Positions 38,348 to 48,816 of a stretch of 64,000 bases of DNA are shown here, piece by piece; position 1 is the stretch's first letter, and each line of letters starts with the position of its first letter. This DNA comes from Paenibacillus typhae (GTDB lineage: Bacteria; Bacillota; Bacilli; Paenibacillales; Paenibacillaceae): positions 186,001 through 250,000 of the forward strand of contig NZ_FNDX01000003.1 in the NCBI RefSeq assembly GCF_900099765.1. Direction: 5' to 3'. The notes beneath the pieces are model-generated. The model saw nothing but the letters and a program-made list of their open reading frames with translations, was not told the DNA's origin and did no database searches. Both the position numbers and the translations under genes were made by a program.

Positions 38348-39184
38348 TTGCTTTACCAATCCATGAATCATGTAGTGCTGTTTACGATAGTAATTGTTGT
38401 CCTGTTAATCTGGCTCGGCTCTAGGCGCAATCCCTTATCAGCATTCTTAGAGCTAGGGAGGGAGTTGCTCCGATCCTATAAGTTTTTATTAATTGTCGCC
38501 GGTATGATCAGCGTCCTGACCCTTAATAAATATGAACTTCAGATTGAGAAAAAAATGCATCTCGGCTCTGACTTCACCTCATTGATATTCGGGCTTGAGG
38601 GACACTTCGTCCAGCATGTCCAGCAGCTCTTTTATGCACCTTGGCTGACACCGGTGATTGTGTTCTTCTATATTTTTATGCTCCAGTCTGTGCTTGGCGC
38701 TTCGCTGGGTGTGTATTTGCTGGATAAGAACCGTGTCATGCTATATGCGACCTGCTATACGATCATGCTGGTCTATGCCGCTGCGATACCGTTCTATCTC
38801 TACTTTCCGGTTAATGAGGTCTGGGCCTATGCCCCGGCTGGCGTGCGGTTTACAATGCTGGATGTGTTTCCGCGATTTGAACAGGAATACCGGCCGCTTT
38901 CCGGCCTTAACAACTGCTTCCCGAGCCTGCATACGGCCATTTCTGTCTCCACTGCGATTCTGGCTTACCGCTCCGGCAACCGGCGCTGGATGGCGATTAC
39001 GACCGTTTCAGCCGCTCTGATTGTATTCGGAATTTTCTATCTTGGCATCCACTGGCTTACCGATATGATCGGGGGCACTGTACTGGCCGTGGTCTCCACT
39101 TCTGTAGCTGTCCAGCTGGCTAAGCTTACTCTTCGCAGCGGCCAGGAGACCCTTACCGTTCCTAGCCGGGTTACCAATTCATAA
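38348..39184 (+). CDS. PAP2-family phosphatase (PAP2_3 type)
   Basis: About 278 aa, six or more membrane helices. The phosphatase motifs CFPSLHTAISVS (motif II) and GIHWLTDMIGG (motif III) are intact, of the inositolphosphotransferase-like PAP2_3 subtype. It probably dephosphorylates a lipid phosphate. Start TTG 38348 is chosen from the GAGGAGG site at 38330-38335; a TTG at 38324 overlaps that site. Confidence 0.88.
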   Translation: MLYQSMNHVVLFTIVIVVLLIWLGSRRNPLSAFLELGRELLRSYKFLLIVAGMISVLTLNKYELQIEKKMHLGSDFTSLIFGLEGHFVQHVQQLFYAPWLTPVIVFFYIFMLQSVLGASLGVYLLDKNRVMLYATCYTIMLVYAAAIPFYLYFPVNEVWAYAPAGVRFTMLDVFPRFEQEYRPLSGLNNCFPSLHTAISVSTAILAYRSGNRRWMAITTVSAALIVFGIFYLGIHWLTDMIGGTVLAVVSTSVAVQLAKLTLRSGQETLTVPSRVTNS

Positions 39185-39204
39185 CCTTTCATCTGCACAA
39201 TAAA

Positions 39205-39241
39205 AAAGCGGCGTTCCTCCATAAGAGAGGACGCCGCTTTT
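39205..39241. terminator. Bidirectional terminator, PAP2 gene and yajC
   Basis: AAAAGCGGCGTTCCTC-cataa-GAGAGGACGCCGCTTT with A- and T-tracts on either side; serves the plus PAP2 gene and the minus yajC. Confidence 0.9.
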
Positions 39242-39260
39242 ATGTACGTAATAAACGGAA

Positions 39261-39569
39261 TTATTCTTTATCTTCCGCAATTGTAACTGCATGGCTGATT
39301 GACCCGCGGTCAAACGTCAGCTTGGTTACATCATTTACCCGCAGGACAACGATATCGTCGGACAGCTCAACAATCGTACCGTGCAGGCCGCCGATCGTAA
39401 CGATCTTGTCGCCTTTCTTCAGCGCTTTGAGCATGGCGTTGCGCGTCTTGGTCTTCTTCTGCTGCGGACGGATCAGCAGGAAATAGAATACCACGAACAT
39501 GAGCACAAACGGGCCTACCAGCCCCAGAATGCTTCCGCCGCCTCCAGTACTTGATGCTAATTGAAACAT
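39261..39569 (-). CDS. yajC: Preprotein translocase subunit YajC
   Basis: 102 aa from ATG 39569 (GGGGGGAG upstream). One membrane helix (GLVGPFVLMFVVFYFLLIRPQQKK) and a small cytosolic domain with GDKIVTIGGLHGTIVEL. Accessory to SecDF. Last gene of the ruvC-to-yajC run. Confidence 0.95.
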   Translation of the reverse strand: MFQLASSTGGGGSILGLVGPFVLMFVVFYFLLIRPQQKKTKTRNAMLKALKKGDKIVTIGGLHGTIVELSDDIVVLRVNDVTKLTFDRGSISHAVTIAEDKE

Positions 39570-39689
39570 ATTTCTCCCCCCTTTCAATATGCATGGAAGC
39601 ACAATCTAGTTCTCTAGTACGCTTTTACTGCAAGTTAAGTCATTACTGTTCATGCTGCAATAAGACCATATGGTAAACACACAGTTGTA

Positions 39690-40847
<1,158 letters not shown>

Positions 40848-41876
40848 TTAATAAATAAACATTGCATCACCGAAGCTGAAGAAACGGTAATGCTCTTTGA
40901 TTGCCTCCTCATAAGCGGCGAGGATATGCTCACGACCTGCTAAAGCGCTGACCAGCATAACAAGTGTGGATTTCGGCAGGTGGAAATTCGTAATCAGCGC
41001 ATTGACCACTGTAAACTGATAGCCGGGATAAATGAAAATATCCGTCCAGCCGCTGCAGGCTGTAAGCGGTCCGCCAGCCGCCTGTCTTCCGACCGTTTCA
41101 AGTGTCCGGCAGGAGGTGGTGCCGACAGCAATAATCCGTCCGCCCCTTGATCTCGCTTCATTGAGCAGGTCCGCTGTCTCCTGGGACAGCATATAATATT
41201 CGGCATGCATAACATGCTCTTCAACCTTATCTACCGACATCGGCCGGAAGGTGCCCAGTCCAACATGAAGGGTAATATACGCGATATTTACGCCTTTAGC
41301 GGCGATCTGCTCCAGCAGTTCCTTCGTAAAATGCAGCCCTGCCGTAGGTGCAGCCGCTGATCCCTCGTGGCGGGCATATACCGTCTGATACCGTTCACGG
41401 TCATCCAGTGTCTCCTTAATATAAGGAGGCAGCGGCATTGAACCCAGCCGGTCGAGAATTTCCTGAAAAATCCCCTTATAGATGAAGCGGAGTGTCCGTC
41501 CGCCCATATCGGCCTCTTCTTCAATAACAGCCTTGAGTTCATCGCTGAACACAATAACTGCACCGTTCTTCAGCTTCTTGCCCGGCTTCACCAGCGCTTC
41601 CCAGCGGTCTTCGCCCAGGCTCTTCAGAAGCAGCACCTCAGCCTTGGCACCGGTATCTTCCTTGACACCGAACAGTCTGGCCGGAATGACCCTGGTGTCA
41701 TTCAGCACCAAGGTATCTCCCGGCTGAAACTGCTCCAGTATATCTGTGAAATGCCGGTGTTGAATCTGCCCGTTCTCCTTGTCCACCATCAGCAGTCTTG
41801 AAGCACTGCGGTCAAGCAGCGGAGTCTGGGCAATCAGCTCCTCCGGCAGATGAAAGTCATAATCTTCTACGTTCAT
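40848..41876 (-). CDS. queA: S-adenosylmethionine:tRNA ribosyltransferase-isomerase
   Basis: 342 aa; converts preQ1-tRNA to epoxyqueuosine. Family blocks [48 protein letters not shown] and [23 protein letters not shown] are all intact. Confidence 0.98.
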   Translation of the reverse strand: MNVEDYDFHLPEELIAQTPLLDRSASRLLMVDKENGQIQHRHFTDILEQFQPGDTLVLNDTRVIPARLFGVKEDTGAKAEVLLLKSLGEDRWEALVKPGKKLKNGAVIVFSDELKAVIEEEADMGGRTLRFIYKGIFQEILDRLGSMPLPPYIKETLDDRERYQTVYARHEGSAAAPTAGLHFTKELLEQIAAKGVNIAYITLHVGLGTFRPMSVDKVEEHVMHAEYYMLSQETADLLNEARSRGGRIIAVGTTSCRTLETVGRQAAGGPLTACSGWTDIFIYPGYQFTVVNALITNFHLPKSTLVMLVSALAGREHILAAYEEAIKEHYRFFSFGDAMFIY

Positions 41877-41885
41877 ACTCTGTCT

Positions 41886-43964
41886 TCATTCCTTAACTAT
41901 AGTAACGTTATTAAAATAGTGTTGCAATATTTGCTTATAATCATACCCTTTGTCCGCCATCCCCTTCACGCCCCATTGGGACATGCCGAGTCCATGCCCG
42001 TTGCCCCAGCCGATGAAATAAAATCCGCTGGTCCCGGTTACGACTCTTGCGGCAGCATCCGCGCCCATGACAACCGTTCCGCTGGTATTCGCAGACACCT
42101 TGCCGGTAGCGGACAACACACCCGCAGTCTGCGAGCCGCTGACTGTAGCGGTTTTGCCGTCAGCGCCTAATACAGTATAACTGCCGGAAGGTACAATATC
42201 AAACAAGGTGCTGGGCAATCCGCCAAAGGCAGACCGGAACAAATCCGGGTATTTCACCTGCAGGATTTCGCCGTTTGCCTTCACCTGCGTTGCTCTGCCC
42301 GAAGGCCCGCGCTGCGTTACCTGCAGGCTGATAATGGAAGAAGGCAGAGCATTGCTGGTCTTGCCGCTCAGGCTCTTGAGCAGCTCGGCTGAAGTATACG
42401 GCCCTTTGATCCAGCTGTAGCTGCCGTTTTCGTAGACCTGGTCCAGCACAACGGCGTTGTCACCCGGATTCAGCTTCCCTACGGGGCTGGAACTGCTCTC
42501 AATAACCGGCAGCGGCCGGACATTCACATCCTTGGTTGTTGCCGTCGCAATGCTGAGTCCGGCCGCATTCCTGCTTCCGGTCAGCTTGATATTATCCTCA
42601 CGGGCATAACCGGCCACACCGCTTGGCAGCAGGAGATAATACCATTTCTTTGAGGTTCCCACCGCGGCCGCATCCTCTGCGCTGAGTACGCTGACGAAGG
42701 TATTCCCTCCGTTATTCCATACCTCGGAAGGGTCGGCTGTCCTGCCGCCGCTATTGGAGGAAAAGACCGCTTCGACCACCTTCCCGCTGCTCATCAGCAC
42801 CTCGCCGGCAGTGTCATCAACAGCCTTGGAGATTACCGGGGCTTCAGCGCCGATTCCGTTATAGACCTGGCTAAGTGTCGTATCGACCACATTCGCCACC
42901 TCAAATTTGTTGCCCTGGGCCCGCGCATAGCTTCTTGCAGCCACCGCCTGTGCCTTCAGCGCTTCGGCCGGCCAGCCCGAGGAAACTTCTCCGCCCACTA
43001 CAGCATACAGATACTGTTCCATGGGAACCACATTAATAACAGCCAGTGATCCGGCAAGTCCGCTCAGCTCCAGATCCCCGCGGTAGGTCCGTTTGGATCT
43101 TTCGGTGATCTGGATTCCGGATGCGTTGCCGGCCGCAGTAAACTTCGCTCCGCTGCCGGAGACAACATAATGAAACGCCTGCCCCTGGCTCGTCCAGTCC
43201 ATTCCTGCATCTGTGCGGATGATCAAACCCGGGGTGCTCACAGCAGTTGTACCCCAGGACAGCTGCGGCAGAGCTGCCGCTGCCTGTACCTGCAGAGCAG
43301 CCAGCTCACTGTCGTTCACCGCTTCTCCGGCCCATACCTGGAACCGGGCGCTGCCGTCAGCACCTGCCGCCAGCACCTTCCAGGCATCCATTCCGGCATC
43401 TGTGATACTCACAAGCACGGTCTCTGCTTCCTGTGAGGTGGCAAAATCACCGGCCAGCAGATGCTTATTGCCCTTCACGGCTGCAGCCTGACCGTCCGGA
43501 ATGGACAGGCCGGCCTTATTGACGCGGGCAAACCCGTCCTTGGCAGCAGCTTCACTGGCATAAGGAGCCGTGTACAACTGGTATACACTGGCGCCGCCGC
43601 GTGTTGTCACGAACAGCTGCGGCTTATCGGAAGTGGCCTGCAGCTTCTTCGCGGCATCGGCTGCAGTCTGCCAGGAGGAGGTCTCCATTACTTTGACCTT
43701 GTAGAGATCCAGACTCGCGCGGATTTTGTTATTGCCGGGAACCGGAAGCAGCGTTGTTCCGCCGGCCATCAGATTGAAGGCTTCTGCAGACTGCAGTGTA
43801 ACGAACGGGACAGTCGATTTATATTTGCTGCCGATATCGGCATATAGGGCAACCCTGATCGGTGCGGATTCGGCATAAGTGCCGCCTGCAGGAACAAGCA
43901 AACTTCCGGCGGTCAGCGCTGCCGCAAGCAGCGCCCGGCTTAGCTGCCTGGCAAACTTCATCAT
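41886..43964 (-). CDS. SpoIID/LytB-domain protein
   Basis: 692-aa secreted protein; signal peptide about residues 1-31 (GGTYA-ES). The N-terminal half holds SPOR-like repeats (for example LFVTTRGGASVYQLYTAPYASEAAAKDGF). The middle has the SpoIID core NVVPMEQYLYAVVGGEVSSGWPAEALKAQAVAARSYARAQG, related to the peptidoglycan lytic transglycosylase SpoIID and amidase enhancer LytB. The end is GWGNGHGLGMSQWGVKGMADKGYDYKQILQHYF. Wall remodelling is likely; it is not the canonical spoIID locus. Confidence 0.88.
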   Translation of the reverse strand: MMKFARQLSRALLAAALTAGSLLVPAGGTYAESAPIRVALYADIGSKYKSTVPFVTLQSAEAFNLMAGGTTLLPVPGNNKIRASLDLYKVKVMETSSWQTAADAAKKLQATSDKPQLFVTTRGGASVYQLYTAPYASEAAAKDGFARVNKAGLSIPDGQAAAVKGNKHLLAGDFATSQEAETVLVSITDAGMDAWKVLAAGADGSARFQVWAGEAVNDSELAALQVQAAAALPQLSWGTTAVSTPGLIIRTDAGMDWTSQGQAFHYVVSGSGAKFTAAGNASGIQITERSKRTYRGDLELSGLAGSLAVINVVPMEQYLYAVVGGEVSSGWPAEALKAQAVAARSYARAQGNKFEVANVVDTTLSQVYNGIGAEAPVISKAVDDTAGEVLMSSGKVVEAVFSSNSGGRTADPSEVWNNGGNTFVSVLSAEDAAAVGTSKKWYYLLLPSGVAGYAREDNIKLTGSRNAAGLSIATATTKDVNVRPLPVIESSSSPVGKLNPGDNAVVLDQVYENGSYSWIKGPYTSAELLKSLSGKTSNALPSSIISLQVTQRGPSGRATQVKANGEILQVKYPDLFRSAFGGLPSTLFDIVPSGSYTVLGADGKTATVSGSQTAGVLSATGKVSANTSGTVVMGADAAARVVTGTSGFYFIGWGNGHGLGMSQWGVKGMADKGYDYKQILQHYFNNVTIVKE

Positions 43965-44017
43965 GTCATCCCCCTTGGAGTTAGTTGTAGGCTAAAGATT
44001 ACTGTCAGGACATATCC

Positions 44018-45025
44018 TTAATTCGGCTGCGGCGGAAGCGGCAGGCCCAAATGATGATATGCGGCAGGAGTTACGATTCTGCCTCTTGGCGTCCGCTGCA
44101 GAAAGCCGATCTGCAGCAGGTACGGTTCATATACATCTTCAATCGTCTGACTCTCTTCACCGATCGTAGCAGCAATCGTATCCAGCCCGACTGGCCCGCC
44201 GCGGAACGAGGTGATCATGGCATTCAGCATTTTATGGTCTATGCTGTCCAGCCCGCGCGGGTCAACCTGCAGCATCTTCAGTGATTCGGCGGCAATCTCC
44301 GGGGTGATAATTCCATCCCCGCGCACCTGCGCGAAGTCACGGACCCGCTTCAGCAGGCGGTTGGCAATACGCGGTGTCCCCCGGGATCGCAGGGCAACCG
44401 CCTCTGCGGCATCACCGACAATCTCAATGCCGAGCATTTCGGCACTGCGCGAGACAATGAAGCTGAGCTCGTCGATGGTGTAGTATTCCAGACGGCTAAC
44501 CACACCAAAGCGGTCGCGCAGCGGCGCAGACAGCAGACCGGCGCGGGTCGTGGCCCCGATCAGCGTAAACGGCGGCAGATCCAGCCGGACGGAGCGGGCA
44601 CTTGGCCCTTTGCCGATCATAATATCCAGGGCAAAGTCCTCCATAGCCGGATACATGACCTCCTCCACCGTGCGGTGCAGCCGGTGAATCTCGTCGATGA
44701 ACAACACGTCGCCCTCCTGCAGATTGGTCAGCAGGGCGGCCAGATCGCCGGGCCGTTCAATCGCCGGGCCTGAGGTTGTCCGCAGATTTACGCCGAGCTC
44801 GTTGGCGATAATATTCGCCAGCGTCGTTTTGCCGAGTCCCGGCGGCCCGTACAGCAGCACATGATCCAGCGCCTCACTGCGCATCTTGGCGGCTTCAATA
44901 TATATCTTCAGGTTTTCCTTCACCTGATTCTGTCCGATGTACTCGCCTAAATAACGCGGACGCAGGCTGAATTCCACCGCCTGCTCGTCCATCATCAGAT
45001 TGGCCGATATAATCCGGTCATCCAT
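44018..45025 (-). CDS. ruvB: Holliday junction branch migration helicase RuvB
   Basis: 335-aa AAA+ motor. [14 protein letters not shown], Walker [10 protein letters not shown], Walker [10 protein letters not shown], sensor GATTRAG, and the C-terminal winged helix ending [17 protein letters not shown]. Follows ruvA. Confidence 0.98.
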   Translation of the reverse strand: MDDRIISANLMMDEQAVEFSLRPRYLGEYIGQNQVKENLKIYIEAAKMRSEALDHVLLYGPPGLGKTTLANIIANELGVNLRTTSGPAIERPGDLAALLTNLQEGDVLFIDEIHRLHRTVEEVMYPAMEDFALDIMIGKGPSARSVRLDLPPFTLIGATTRAGLLSAPLRDRFGVVSRLEYYTIDELSFIVSRSAEMLGIEIVGDAAEAVALRSRGTPRIANRLLKRVRDFAQVRGDGIITPEIAAESLKMLQVDPRGLDSIDHKMLNAMITSFRGGPVGLDTIAATIGEESQTIEDVYEPYLLQIGFLQRTPRGRIVTPAAYHHLGLPLPPQPN

Positions 45026-45063
45026 TGTTTATCACTCCGTTCTTCAACACTGTTAGCAGCCTC

Positions 45064-45687
45064 TTACTTGGCAATATACAGCAGCCCCAGCGCCTTCTTC
45101 ATCAGCACATCGACAGTTCCCGTATCCGCGCCTTCCTTCTTCATTGTCAGCCATACACGGTCGAGCTCTGCCTCTGTATATCCGAGTGCCTTCAGTGCAT
45201 CCCGCGCCTCTTCCCAAGGCAGGGCGGCAGCCTTCGCCTCCGCTTCAGCCGCTACCGCGAACAAGCCGGTCTGGATCGGCACGGAGCTCAGTCCGTCCAG
45301 CTTGTCGCGCAGGTCGAGGATCATCCGCTGGGCGGTCTTCTTGCCGATGCCCGGCAGCTTGGTCAGGAAGGTAATATTCTCCTGGTAGATGGCCGAGATC
45401 AGCTGATCCGGCGTCCCCCCGGTCAGAATGCCGAGCGCGACCCGCGGTCCGATGCCGGACACCTCAATCAGCTTGCGGAACAGCTTCTGCTCCTCCCGGG
45501 TCGGGAACCCGAACAGCAGCGTGGCATCCTCACGGGTCTGATAGTGGATATAGACCATTACCGGACCTTCCGTCTTGGCAAAGGCATACGGATTCGGACA
45601 GAATACCCGGTAGCCTACCCCTTGTATATCTAGCACAATATATTCGGACTCCAGATAAACGACAGGTCCTCTTAAAAAATCTATCAT
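45064..45687 (-). CDS. ruvA: Holliday junction branch migration protein RuvA
   Basis: 207 aa. OB-fold N-terminus MIDFLRGPVVYLESEYIVLDIQGVGY, helix-hairpin-helix motifs SGIGPRVALGIL and PGIGKKTAQRMIL, and a flexible linker before domain III. The start overlaps the end of ruvC by 4 bp. Confidence 0.98.
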   Translation of the reverse strand: MIDFLRGPVVYLESEYIVLDIQGVGYRVFCPNPYAFAKTEGPVMVYIHYQTREDATLLFGFPTREEQKLFRKLIEVSGIGPRVALGILTGGTPDQLISAIYQENITFLTKLPGIGKKTAQRMILDLRDKLDGLSSVPIQTGLFAVAAEAEAKAAALPWEEARDALKALGYTEAELDRVWLTMKKEGADTGTVDVLMKKALGLLYIAK

Positions 45688-46187
45688 TTTCGCAATACCT
45701 CATTTAATTTGGAATTTAGACTCACGGAATGGGCATGGCACACCGCTACCGCCAGGGCATCGGCCACATCATCCGGCTTCGGGACAGCAGACAGCTTCAA
45801 AAGCAGCTTCACCATCTCCTGCACCTGCTTCTTCTCGGCCTTGCCGTATCCGACAACCGCCTGCTTCACCATCATTGGCGTATATTCGTAAACAGGGAGC
45901 CCCTTCTGTACAGCCGCCAGAATCAGCACACCGCGGGCCTGCGCTACCGGGAGGGCTGTCGTTACGTTCCGGGCAAAAAACAGCTTCTCTATAGCAACCA
46001 TGTCCGGCTTGTATCGGTCAATGAGCTGAACCATGCCCTCATAGACATGCAAAAGCCGCTCTTCCTCCGGCGTATGCGCCTCTGTCTGAATAGAGCCATA
46101 CTGAACGGGTGTCAGTTTATTTCCTGTCTTATCAATAAAACCGAAGCCGACAATCGCCAGCCCCGGGTCAATTCCCAAAATACGCAA
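45684..46187 (-). CDS. ruvC: Holliday junction resolvase RuvC
   Basis: 167 aa from TTG 46187 (GAGGAG 9 nt upstream), giving LRILGIDPGLAIVGFG; longer in-frame readings are rejected. Catalytic acidic residues lie in GIDPG, AIEKLFF and KPDDVADALAVAVCH. B. subtilis lacks RuvC and uses RecU, so its presence in a full ruvCAB operon fits Paenibacillus. Confidence 0.95.
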   Translation of the reverse strand: MRILGIDPGLAIVGFGFIDKTGNKLTPVQYGSIQTEAHTPEEERLLHVYEGMVQLIDRYKPDMVAIEKLFFARNVTTALPVAQARGVLILAAVQKGLPVYEYTPMMVKQAVVGYGKAEKKQVQEMVKLLLKLSAVPKPDDVADALAVAVCHAHSVSLNSKLNEVLRK

Positions 46188-46275
46188 ATCCGATCTCTCC
46201 TCTGCTACAGGCAGGATATTCCTCATGACGGCCCATTGTCCGCCCCTAAAGCGAACATATGTATTCCTTCTAACC

Positions 46276-46284
46276 ATTATAACA
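46276..46284 (-). promoter_or_regulatory. Putative extended -10 promoter of ruvCAB
   Basis: On the minus strand TGTTATAAT about 90 bp before the ruvC start; no good -35. Confidence 0.5.
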
Positions 46285-46334
46285 AAAATCCCTCTGGCGG
46301 GAGCATAAAATTTGCTGTACCTGCAGATTAAGAG

Positions 46335-46380
46335 ACAAAAAAAAGCGGATGCCCGGCCGCCCCGGTGCCGATCCGCTCTT
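46335..46380 (-). terminator. Intrinsic terminator of agrCA
   Basis: On the minus strand AGAGCGGATCGGCACCGGGG...CCGGGCATCCGCT followed by TTTTTTTT; 27 bp after the agrA stop. Confidence 0.92.
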
Positions 46381-46406
46381 TCAGTAATATAATTATAGTT
46401 TTGTTA

Positions 46407-47141
46407 TCAGTGCGGAATAATATCCTTCAGTCCCCCGAGAAAACGGCTGGAGGCATAACAAATTTCCCCGTTAGTCATCCGGATTTCACGGTTCTTCGTA
46501 TCGACCTCGGCAATATTATCCTTATTGACGACAAAGGAATTGTGACATCGGTAGAACCGCGAGTCCATCTCCAGAATATCCTTCAGCTTGCCGTAGAACT
46601 CGACCTGGCGGTTTTTGGCATGCAGGATGATTTTGTGCAGCTGCGGCGAGGTCTCAAAGAATAAAATATCATTATAATCCACGCTGATCATCTTATCGCC
46701 GGATTTGGTCTGGAATTTCTTAATATTGTTATACTTGTTCTGCAGATAACGGGTATTGGCAGTATCAATGCACTCAATAACGCGCTGGCGGATATCTGTA
46801 AATTTGTCCTTCGTTATATAATCCATTGCTTCCACCTTGTAGGTGAATGTTAAATAGGTCAGCTCCGAGTGAGTGGTCACGAAGACAATGGCTCCGAGAC
46901 TGTCATACTGGCGGATCTCTGCGCCCAGTGCAATTCCGCTTTTCTCCTCCTGCAGATCAACATCCAGAAAGTACAGCCCCGTCACCCGGTTATTCTGCAG
47001 ATAGTCAAGGATATCCTGGGAACGCCCTGTGGAGATGACCAGCTTCATATCCAGATTTTCCATCATAATATAGTTCTCTATGTAACTGTTAAGCCGCTTT
47101 CTTTGTTCCGGGTCATCTTCGCATACAAATATCTCCAGCAT
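46407..47141 (-). CDS. agrA: AgrA-like response regulator (LytTR)
   Basis: 244 aa. Receiver domain with acidic pocket CEDD near the N-terminus and phosphoacceptor D60 in LYFLDVDL. The C-terminal LytTR DNA-binding domain has FFETSPQLHKIILHAKNRQVEFYGKL and the RCHNSFVVNKDNI block of AgrA. ATG 47141 has GGAGG at good spacing; the preceding TTG is too close. It overlaps nothing and follows agrC by 15 bp. Confidence 0.93.
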   Translation of the reverse strand: MLEIFVCEDDPEQRKRLNSYIENYIMMENLDMKLVISTGRSQDILDYLQNNRVTGLYFLDVDLQEEKSGIALGAEIRQYDSLGAIVFVTTHSELTYLTFTYKVEAMDYITKDKFTDIRQRVIECIDTANTRYLQNKYNNIKKFQTKSGDKMISVDYNDILFFETSPQLHKIILHAKNRQVEFYGKLKDILEMDSRFYRCHNSFVVNKDNIAEVDTKNREIRMTNGEICYASSRFLGGLKDIIPH

Positions 47142-47156
47142 CAAACTTCCTCCCGT

Positions 47157-48452
47157 CTAGTAAACTTCCAATTCCTGAATAAACTGTCCGTCTTTCCTGT
47201 ATGTATCCAGCGTAACACCGGCGCACTGGGAGACAATCTCCCTCAGGTTGCTCAGCCCGAGCCCGCGGCCCGTACCTTTGGTGGAGAACCCCTTTTCAAA
47301 AATCTGGTGCAGCTCGGGACCGTCCGGCTGGCAGCTGTTCGCGACGGCAATCAGCAGACCTCCGGAACGCTTGACCAGTGCAACACGCAGGTTGGAGACT
47401 TCGCATTTGACCGCCTCCTCAATGGCATTATCGAGGATAATCCCCAGACACCGGCAGAGCTTGACGGAATCCATATTGATGGCTTCAATCGGCTCTACTG
47501 CCTCTACAACAGCGTCGATATGCAGCTCCTGGGCACGGATCAGCTTCGAGGACAGAATGCCCTTCAGCTCCTGGACCTTTACATTTTGCAGCGTTCCCAG
47601 CTTATAGTTGTTATTCTGCATCCCCTGGCTGATCGGAAGGATCTTGTGGTCAAAATAGGTACTCAGCCCTTCCATATCCTTCGATCTTATGTATTCGGAC
47701 ATCGACAGCAGTATGTTGATATAATCATGGCGGAATTTCTGCATGTCGGTGTACATCATTTCCAGATTGTCGGTGTACTCCAGGAGACGTTCATACTGCT
47801 CCTGCTTGCCCTGCATCGCAGCTTCTTTCATTACACTGCGCGTCAGCACCATGAAAACACCGATTAATAGAATGAAATAAAATGCAAACAGCAGACTGTT
47901 CGCCTGAATATTGGCATTCGTAAATCCCTGCTGCTTCCCGATCAAAATATTGGCATAAAAGATCACTACCGTAATTACGCAAAGTATGGCAAACAAAATC
48001 CCGTATCTGCGGAATAAAAGATCATATGCCTGGAATCTGGTGAAAAGAAACCGGACGGCAAAAGCGAGAAGAATGGCAATCACGAAATAAGTAGGGTAGT
48101 AGTACATATTGTTCAGAAATCCGTCGTTAATCTCTTCAGGAGAGGTATTGAAGAACCTGATAAATATACCGCTTGTTATGTAGTCGCTAATTACAGAAAT
48201 AATTATCGCTATAATCGGAAAAATGATACTGAATACAATTCCCCTGGACTTCCAGTAGCTCGATGCAATACACAAAAGCAGAATAATGGCAATACTGGGG
48301 ACACCGATCAAGATGTAGAGAGGATACCCGATACAAAGAGCGCCTATGAACATTACAAGACTGAATTTTAGACTGAATCTGCGCTGATTTAAAATGTAAA
48401 TACTCAAACACAGTGTAAGCATTTGAGCGCCAACTGCAAGTAATTCCTTCAA
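47157..48452 (-). CDS. agrC: AgrC-like sensor histidine kinase (GHKL)
   Basis: 431 aa. Six or seven N-terminal membrane helices (residues 5-210) form the peptide sensor. Then a dimerisation helix with the phosphorylated His in FRHDYINILLSMSEY, and the GHKL ATPase with N-box LGIILDNAIEEAV and G-box KGTGRGLGLSNLREI. TTG start 48452 follows GGGGG. Confidence 0.94.
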   Translation of the reverse strand: MKELLAVGAQMLTLCLSIYILNQRRFSLKFSLVMFIGALCIGYPLYILIGVPSIAIILLLCIASSYWKSRGIVFSIIFPIIAIIISVISDYITSGIFIRFFNTSPEEINDGFLNNMYYYPTYFVIAILLAFAVRFLFTRFQAYDLLFRRYGILFAILCVITVVIFYANILIGKQQGFTNANIQANSLLFAFYFILLIGVFMVLTRSVMKEAAMQGKQEQYERLLEYTDNLEMMYTDMQKFRHDYINILLSMSEYIRSKDMEGLSTYFDHKILPISQGMQNNNYKLGTLQNVKVQELKGILSSKLIRAQELHIDAVVEAVEPIEAINMDSVKLCRCLGIILDNAIEEAVKCEVSNLRVALVKRSGGLLIAVANSCQPDGPELHQIFEKGFSTKGTGRGLGLSNLREIVSQCAGVTLDTYRKDGQFIQELEVY

Positions 48453-48484
48453 AATCCCTATCCCCCTCAGTAAAAAGTTTATTC

Positions 48485-48545
48485 TGTAATTTTATACAAG
48501 ATTGGTACTTTAACCCTATCCATTTCATTGTAATTCATACAAGAT
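48485..48545. promoter_or_regulatory. Direct repeat pair upstream of agrC
   Basis: On the minus strand ATCTTGTATGAATTACA (48545-48529) and ATCTTGTATAAAATTACA (48502-48485), 44 bp apart. The second contains a TATAAA -10-like box about 35 bp before the agrC start. Confidence 0.55.
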
Positions 48546-48563
48546 AAACTAGTAAAGCTGAAT

Positions 48564-48603
48564 AACCCGAAAAAATCCCCTATACCGGGGATCTTTTCGG
48601 GTT
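48564..48603 (-). terminator. Terminator between agrD and agrC
   Basis: On the minus strand GATCCCC-ggtata-GGGGATTTTTTC, extended by outer CCCGAAAA/TTTTCGGG pairing, with U-tract TTTTTT. It would end or attenuate the agrBD transcript before agrC. Confidence 0.75.
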
Positions 48604-48645
48604 CTGTTCATTCCGCTGCTGCTCAGTATCGCTTGGAGCGCATAA

Positions 48646-48816
48646 TTATTTATTGGCTGAGGCCTTCAACAGCTCCATTGGAATTTTAGGTTCATGGAAC
48701 AGCAGCGAGCAGCAGGTTTCCATTGCAATATCTCCGCTCTTGATTGCCGCACTTCTCACTGCTGCGGCCATACCGTCTTTTACCTCGTTAAACATTCTTT
48801 GCGTCATAGTTTTCAT
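48646..48816 (-). CDS. agrD: AgrD-like cyclic peptide autoinducer precursor
   Basis: 56-residue prepeptide below the usual ORF length cut-off. It starts at ATG 48816 (GGAGC upstream) and overlaps the end of agrB by 29 bp. The N-terminal amphipathic helix is MKTMTQRMFNEVKDGMAAAV. The mature core is ...ETCCSLLF, followed by the AgrB-recognised tail HEPKIPMELLKASANK. The predicted signal is a five-residue thiolactone ring Cys36-Ser-Leu-Leu-Phe40 with a short N-terminal tail. The acidic-proline tail (EPKIPMEL) is the hallmark of AgrD. Confidence 0.93.
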   Translation of the reverse strand: MKTMTQRMFNEVKDGMAAAVRSAAIKSGDIAMETCCSLLFHEPKIPMELLKASANK

